Source: DASQVO01 sp035640715
GTDB taxonomy: Bacteria > Actinomycetota > Actinomycetes > Streptosporangiales > Streptosporangiaceae
Assembly (NCBI GenBank): GCA_035640715.1
Contig: DASQVO010000331.1
Span: 1-10,795 of the forward strand
Direction: 5' to 3'
Length of the DNA stretch: 10,795 nucleotides
Part shown: positions 7,380 through 10,795 of the stretch, piece by piece
Layout of the letters: every line of letters starts with the position of its first letter
How positions within the stretch are numbered: position 1 is the first letter of the stretch
Program-made: the position numbers and the translations under genes
Notes under the pieces: model-generated
What the model was told of the DNA's origin: nothing
Database searches by the model: none
Seen by the model: the letters and a program-made list of their open reading frames with translations, nothing else

Positions 7380-9142
7380 TGGCCGGAGGGCTCGAAACTC
7401 GTCCGGAGGCCATCGGCACCGAGCACGGTGACCAGGTGCCCGCGCCAGCTCTCAGCCGTCAGCGGATGGTCCGCACGCCAGTGGCTGCCCCTGGTTTCCT
7501 CCCGTGCCGCCGCTGCCGCTACCAGCGCGCATGCGACCAGGTGCATGTTGGACGCCTCCCACGCGGCCACGCATGGCCGGGCCGGCTCCGCCGCGGGAGA
7601 TGCCCCGTCCGCGGCGATGACGGCCAGCTCATCCGCTGCCGCGCTGAGCCCCGCACCCGATCGCAGGATTCCCGCACGCTGCGACATGACCCCCCGCAGC
7701 CGGCTCCCGGCACCGGGCCTGGCCAGCCACTCGGGAACCTCTCCCCGGGCCGGCGGCGCGGCCGGGGGAAGGCCGCCCGCGATGTCCACGCCGATCCGCT
7801 CGGCAAAGACGAGCCCTTCCAGCAGCGAATTGGATGCCAGCCGGTTCGCGCCGTGCACCCCCGTGCAGGCCACCTCACCGCAGGCGTACAGGCCCGGCAC
7901 TGAGGTCCTGCCACGCAGGTCGGTGCGAATGCCGCCACTCGCGTAGTGGGCGGCCGGGACCACGGGAATCAGGGCAGCGACCGGGTCGATCCCCCTGCTG
8001 CGGCAGCTTTCGGCGATGGTGGGGAAGCGCCGGTTCCAGGTCAGCTCACCCAGGTGCCGGCCATCCAGGTACACGTGGTCGGTGCCCGTCTCGATCATCG
8101 CCGCCATGATGGCCTTCGCCACCACATCCCGGGGAGCCAGATCGGCCAGCGGGTGCCTGCCGGTCATGAACCTGGTGCCGGCGGCATCCACGAGGAACGC
8201 CCCCTCGCCGCGGACCGCCTCCGAGATCAGCGGCTGACGGCCGCGCGCCCCGGCGCCGAGCCACAGCACGGTGGGATGGAACTGGACGAACTCCAGGTCG
8301 CAGACCTCAGCACCGGCGCGCAGGGCTAGGGCGACGCCGTCACCGGTGGATACCCCGGGGTTGGTGGTCGCCTGGTAGATCTGGCCGAGCCCTCCGGTGG
8401 CCAGGACGACGGCTCGCGCGTGCACCGCTCCGACGCCGTCCGGCTGCCCTTCACCCATCACGTGCAGCGTGATCCCCGCAGCGCGCCCGCTGGCGTCGCG
8501 CAGCAGGTCGAGGACGAGCGCGCGGGTGATGATATCGATGCCGCTGGCCGGGCACCCGGAGCGGGGTGCCTGCAGCGCGGTGAGCAGCGCCCGCGACACC
8601 TCCGCGCCGGTGGCATCGCCGCCGGCATGCGCAATCCGCCGCCGGCGGTGGCCGCCTTCCCTGGTCAGCGCCACCGCGCCGTCGGCATCCAGGTCGAATC
8701 GGGCTCCCGCCCGGGCCAGGCGGCGCAGCGCGCCAGGCCCGTCGGTGACCAGCGCGCGGACCGCTGCCTCGTCGCACAGCCCAGCGCCCGCCTCCAGGGT
8801 GTCGCTGAGGTGATCTTCCGGTGAGTCGTCGGGGCCCAGCGCCGCGGCGATCCCGCCCTGCGCCCAGCGCGTCGAGCCCGCGTTCAGGTCGGATTTGGTG
8901 ACGAGCAGCACGGAAAGGCCAGGCGCCAGGCTGCGGATGGCCAGGGCCGTGGTCAGCCCCGCCACGCCCGATCCCACCACGACAACATCCGCGTGCCGGA
9001 CCCAGCCGGCTGGCCGGGCCAGCAGCCGGTACGCTCTGACGGCCGCGCTTCCGGCTGTGCCGCCGGTGACAGCAACGCCGGCGTTACCGGCAGCGGCCGT
9101 TCCGGCGGCTATCCTGGCAGGCAAGGTGGTTACCGGCGCCAT
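7331..9142 (-). CDS. nadB: L-aspartate oxidase
   Basis: FAD enzyme that oxidises L-aspartate to iminoaspartate, first step of bacterial de novo NAD synthesis; iminoaspartate normally passes to NadA, which is not in this window. The 603 residues show the dinucleotide fold VVVVGSGVAGLTTALAI (GxGxxG at 57-62), TRWAQGGIAAAL, TREGGHRRRRIAHAGGDATG (substrate-loop region), LATGGLGQIYQATTNPGVSTGDG, EFVQFHPT, HYASGGIRTD, and GLYACGEVACTGVHGANRLASNSLLEGLVFAERI near the flavin site, then a C-terminal helical domain. Residues 1-50 are an Ala/Gly-rich extension before the Rossmann fold; apart from a TTG at codon 7 I find no closer in-frame start. The C-terminal 15 residues come from the 51-bp repeat. The ATG overlaps the panC 3' end by 13 nt, implying translational coupling. 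Confidence 0.96.
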   Translation of the reverse strand: MAPVTTLPARIAAGTAAAGNAGVAVTGGTAGSAAVRAYRLLARPAGWVRHADVVVVGSGVAGLTTALAIRSLAPGLSVLLVTKSDLNAGSTRWAQGGIAAALGPDDSPEDHLSDTLEAGAGLCDEAAVRALVTDGPGALRRLARAGARFDLDADGAVALTREGGHRRRRIAHAGGDATGAEVSRALLTALQAPRSGCPASGIDIITRALVLDLLRDASGRAAGITLHVMGEGQPDGVGAVHARAVVLATGGLGQIYQATTNPGVSTGDGVALALRAGAEVCDLEFVQFHPTVLWLGAGARGRQPLISEAVRGEGAFLVDAAGTRFMTGRHPLADLAPRDVVAKAIMAAMIETGTDHVYLDGRHLGELTWNRRFPTIAESCRSRGIDPVAALIPVVPAAHYASGGIRTDLRGRTSVPGLYACGEVACTGVHGANRLASNSLLEGLVFAERIGVDIAGGLPPAAPPARGEVPEWLARPGAGSRLRGVMSQRAGILRSGAGLSAAADELAVIAADGASPAAEPARPCVAAWEASNMHLVACALVAAAAAREETRGSHWRADHPLTAESWRGHLVTVLGADGLRTSFEPSGHGAPKRPGGERETGHE

Positions 9143-10185
9143 GTCGCACCAGCCGTGCTCTGGATGAACTCGAGCGGGACGTTATCGATGAGGCGCGTCG
9201 TTCCCACCCTTGCCGCGACCGCAAGCACCGCCGGGCCCGTGTAGCCGGACCGCACAGGCGCGAACGTCCGGGGATCCACCAGAGCGAGGTAATCGACGGT
9301 CAGCGGCGGCCGCACTGGGCGGCCGTCCAGGTGGTCACTGGGGAGGCTCGGGCCCGGGCGGTCACCAGGGAGGCTCCGGTCCGGGCGGTCACCAGGAAGA
9401 CCGCCGTCAGAGCGCTGGCTGGACAGGCCGTCATCGGGCTGCATCCGGGGAGCCACGCCCGGAACACGCTCGGCCGCGCCCGCGCGGTCGAGGACCTCCC
9501 TGGCGGCCGCCAGCACCGCCTGTGGGCCCTCCGCCGCCTTCGCCCGGCCGGCGTCCAGGGCGGCGGGAAGCGCCAGCGCCACCGAGCGTTCCGCCGCCGA
9601 TAGGTACCTGTTACGGCTGGAGGTGGCAAGGCCATCCTCGTCGCGGACCGTCGGGACGGAGGCGACCTGGATCCCGAGATTGAGGTCGGCGGCCATCCGG
9701 CGCACCAGCGCCAGCTGCTGCGCGTCCTTCTCGCCGAAGACCGCGATGTCCGGCCGAATCAGCTCGAAAAGCTTCAGGACAATCGTCAGCACGCCGCCGA
9801 AGAACCCGGGCCGGAATTCGCCTTCGAGTACCTGCCCCATGGGCCCGGGGTCGACGGTCACCATCTGCTCCGCCGGGTACATTTCCGCCGCCGCCGGGGC
9901 AAAGACAACGGCAACGCCTTCTTCGGCGCACAGCGCCAGGTCGGCTTCGAGAGTGCGCGGATAGCGGTCAAGGTCTTCGCCCGGCCCGAATTGACGCGGG
10001 TTGACAAAGATGGAGCCCACCACCGCCCCGTTCGGCATGGCCATCCTGGCTGCCTGCCGCAGCAGGCTACGGTGCCCGGCATGCAGCGCGCCCATGGTGG
10101 CCACGAAGACGACGGGCGAGCCGAGCCGGGCGCGCGCTGAGCGGATTTCCGCGCGGGTTACCGCGAGGACGGGCGCGGCGGTCAC
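9130..10185 (-). CDS. panC: Pantothenate synthetase (pantoate-beta-alanine ligase)
   Basis: Joins pantoate and beta-alanine with ATP to make pantothenate, in the cytoplasm. The HIGH-like site TMGALHAGHRSL has His35 and His38. SIFVNPRQFGPGEDLDRYPR has Asn62 and Gln65, FGEKDAQQLALVRRM has Lys153 and Gln157, and VRDEDGLATSSRNRYLS is the KMSKS-like loop. At the usual RPxHF motif this protein has RPGFF, so the conserved His is Phe128; the DNA reads TTC TTC. At 351 residues it is about 40-60 longer than usual because of an insertion (about 243-292) holding four nonapeptide repeats, placed just before the conserved DYLALVD strand of the C-terminal domain. The GTG at 10185 overlaps the upstream TGA as GTGA, so it is coupled to the DUF2520 gene. 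In some actinobacteria panD follows panC; here nadB does. Confidence 0.95.
   Translation of the reverse strand: MTAAPVLAVTRAEIRSARARLGSPVVFVATMGALHAGHRSLLRQAARMAMPNGAVVGSIFVNPRQFGPGEDLDRYPRTLEADLALCAEEGVAVVFAPAAAEMYPAEQMVTVDPGPMGQVLEGEFRPGFFGGVLTIVLKLFELIRPDIAVFGEKDAQQLALVRRMAADLNLGIQVASVPTVRDEDGLATSSRNRYLSAAERSVALALPAALDAGRAKAAEGPQAVLAAAREVLDRAGAAERVPGVAPRMQPDDGLSSQRSDGGLPGDRPDRSLPGDRPGPSLPSDHLDGRPVRPPLTVDYLALVDPRTFAPVRSGYTGPAVLAVAARVGTTRLIDNVPLEFIQSTAGATWRR
9322..9429 (-). repeat. 27-bp tandem repeat (four units) inside panC
   Basis: In frame, 9322-9429 encodes four nine-residue units: GLSSQRSDG, GLPGDRPDR, SLPGDRPGP and SLPSDHLDG (PanC residues 253-288). At DNA level the + strand units 9333-9359 and 9360-9386 match at 23 of 27 positions, and 9387-9413 matches its neighbour at 20 of 27. 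The fourth, outermost unit is recognisable mainly in protein. The unit length is a multiple of three, so the frame is preserved. Confidence 0.8.
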
Positions 10186-10795
10186 GGCGCCGAACCAGAG
10201 AGCACGTCGAGCAGGCGCTCTGCGTCGGGCGGCGTGAGCAGGCCGGCGGCGAGCGCGCGGTCCGCAGTGAGGCGGGCCAGCGCGACGTATACGGCGAGCG
10301 CCTCAGGTGCCGCGTCACGCAATGCCTCGACGTGGCCGGCGACGGTGCCCGCGTCGCCCCGGGCGACGGGCCCGGTCAGGCCCGCGTCGCCGAGCCGCAG
10401 CGCGTTGTCGAGCGCGGCGAAGAGCAGCGGGCTGAGCATCCGGGCCGGCTCGGCCGCTCCGGCTGAGCGGAGCAGGTCACTGGCCTCGGTGACGAGGGTA
10501 ACGAGGTGATTGGCGGCACTGGCGAGCGCCGCGTGGTAGAGCCCCCTGCTGGCTTCGGCGATGAAGACGGGCTCGCCGCCCATCTCGATGACGAGTGCCT
10601 CGGCAGCGGGCCTGAGCGGCTCGGGGGCCGTGACGCCGAAGCAGATACCGCGCATCCGGTCGATGTCGTCGCTGCGGCCGGTGAAGGTCATCACCGGATG
10701 CAGCGCCAGGGGCAGGGCGCCGAGCCGGGTGACCGGCTCGAGGACTCCCACGCCGTAGCGCCCGCTCGTGTGCGCGAGCAGGCGTCCCGGGACCT
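10182..10795 (-). CDS. Rossmann-like / DUF2520 domain protein, N-terminus beyond the window
   Basis: Counterpart, by position and sequence, of the conserved gene upstream of panC in actinobacteria (Rv3603c in M. tuberculosis). The visible part is about 204 residues. The frame is open to the window edge and contains HTSGRYGVGVLEPVTRLGALP before a GTG at 10751, so that GTG is internal. LALHPVMTFTG and ICFGVTAPEPL mark the end of the Rossmann-like half. An all-helical, Ala/Leu-rich C-terminal half (EASRGLYHAALASAANHLVTLVTEA onward) resembles the dimerisation domain of ketopantoate/pyrroline-carboxylate reductase-type proteins. Biochemical function is not established as far as I know; its fixed place beside panC suggests a link to pantothenate metabolism, possibly as a reductase, which is inference. 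The NAD(P)-binding glycine motif would lie outside the window. Its stop overlaps panC by 4 nt. Confidence 0.85.
   Translation of the reverse strand, partial: VPGRLLAHTSGRYGVGVLEPVTRLGALPLALHPVMTFTGRSDDIDRMRGICFGVTAPEPLRPAAEALVIEMGGEPVFIAEASRGLYHAALASAANHLVTLVTEASDLLRSAGAAEPARMLSPLLFAALDNALRLGDAGLTGPVARGDAGTVAGHVEALRDAAPEALAVYVALARLTADRALAAGLLTPPDAERLLDVLSGSAP

Noticed and set aside
6570..7946. 458-residue + strand open frame over nadC and nadB
   Set aside because: Antisense to two clear enzymes with full motif sets. The composition (Ser/Ala/Pro/Arg) and lack of a domain indicate a shadow frame.
9322..9429. CRISPR-like array
   Set aside because: The 27-bp units are contiguous with no spacers, diverged and in frame inside panC, so this is a coding tandem repeat.

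Overview
The window is very GC-rich DNA with GTG starts, short gaps and start/stop overlaps. Gene content and order point to an actinomycete (Actinomycetota). The lysS - coaX - nadC - nadB - panC - DUF2520 order resembles Streptomyces and relatives. In mycobacteria, from memory, panD sits between panC and coaX, and it is absent here. I cannot assign a genus.

Layout. Left arm (1-1934, + strand): the 3' part of a superfamily I UvrD/PcrA-like helicase whose start lies off the left edge. It converges on an ArgA-type N-acetylglutamate synthase (1951-2454, - strand), and a 7-bp inverted repeat contains both stop codons. A 198-bp divergent intergenic region holds a plausible promoter and a strong Shine-Dalgarno for a secreted coiled-coil NlpC/P60 peptidoglycan endopeptidase (2653-3702, + strand). 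That gene converges on lysS, with two small inverted repeats in the 109-bp gap.

Right arm (3812-10795, all - strand, read right to left): a DUF2520/Rossmann-type protein (N-terminus off the right edge), panC, nadB, nadC, coaX and lysS. The first five are tightly packed: a 4-nt GTGA overlap, a 13-nt overlap, a duplicated junction and a 10-nt gap. lysS follows 74 bp later behind a perfect 9-bp inverted repeat. The cluster combines de novo NAD synthesis (aspartate oxidase, quinolinate phosphoribosyltransferase) with pantothenate/CoA synthesis (pantothenate synthetase, type III pantothenate kinase). Neither pathway is complete here: nadA, panB and panD are not in the window.

I see no mobile element, CRISPR array, toxin-antitoxin pair, defence system or RNA gene, and nothing that amounts to a new biological system. 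This is ordinary housekeeping DNA. The points of interest are local: a 51-bp direct duplication at the nadB/nadC junction that copies the nadC ribosome-binding site and start codon and creates a 36-codon mini-ORF; low-complexity or tandem-repeat insertions inside otherwise conserved enzymes (PanC, NadC, CoaX); a His-to-Phe change at a conserved PanC position; and several hairpins at gene junctions.
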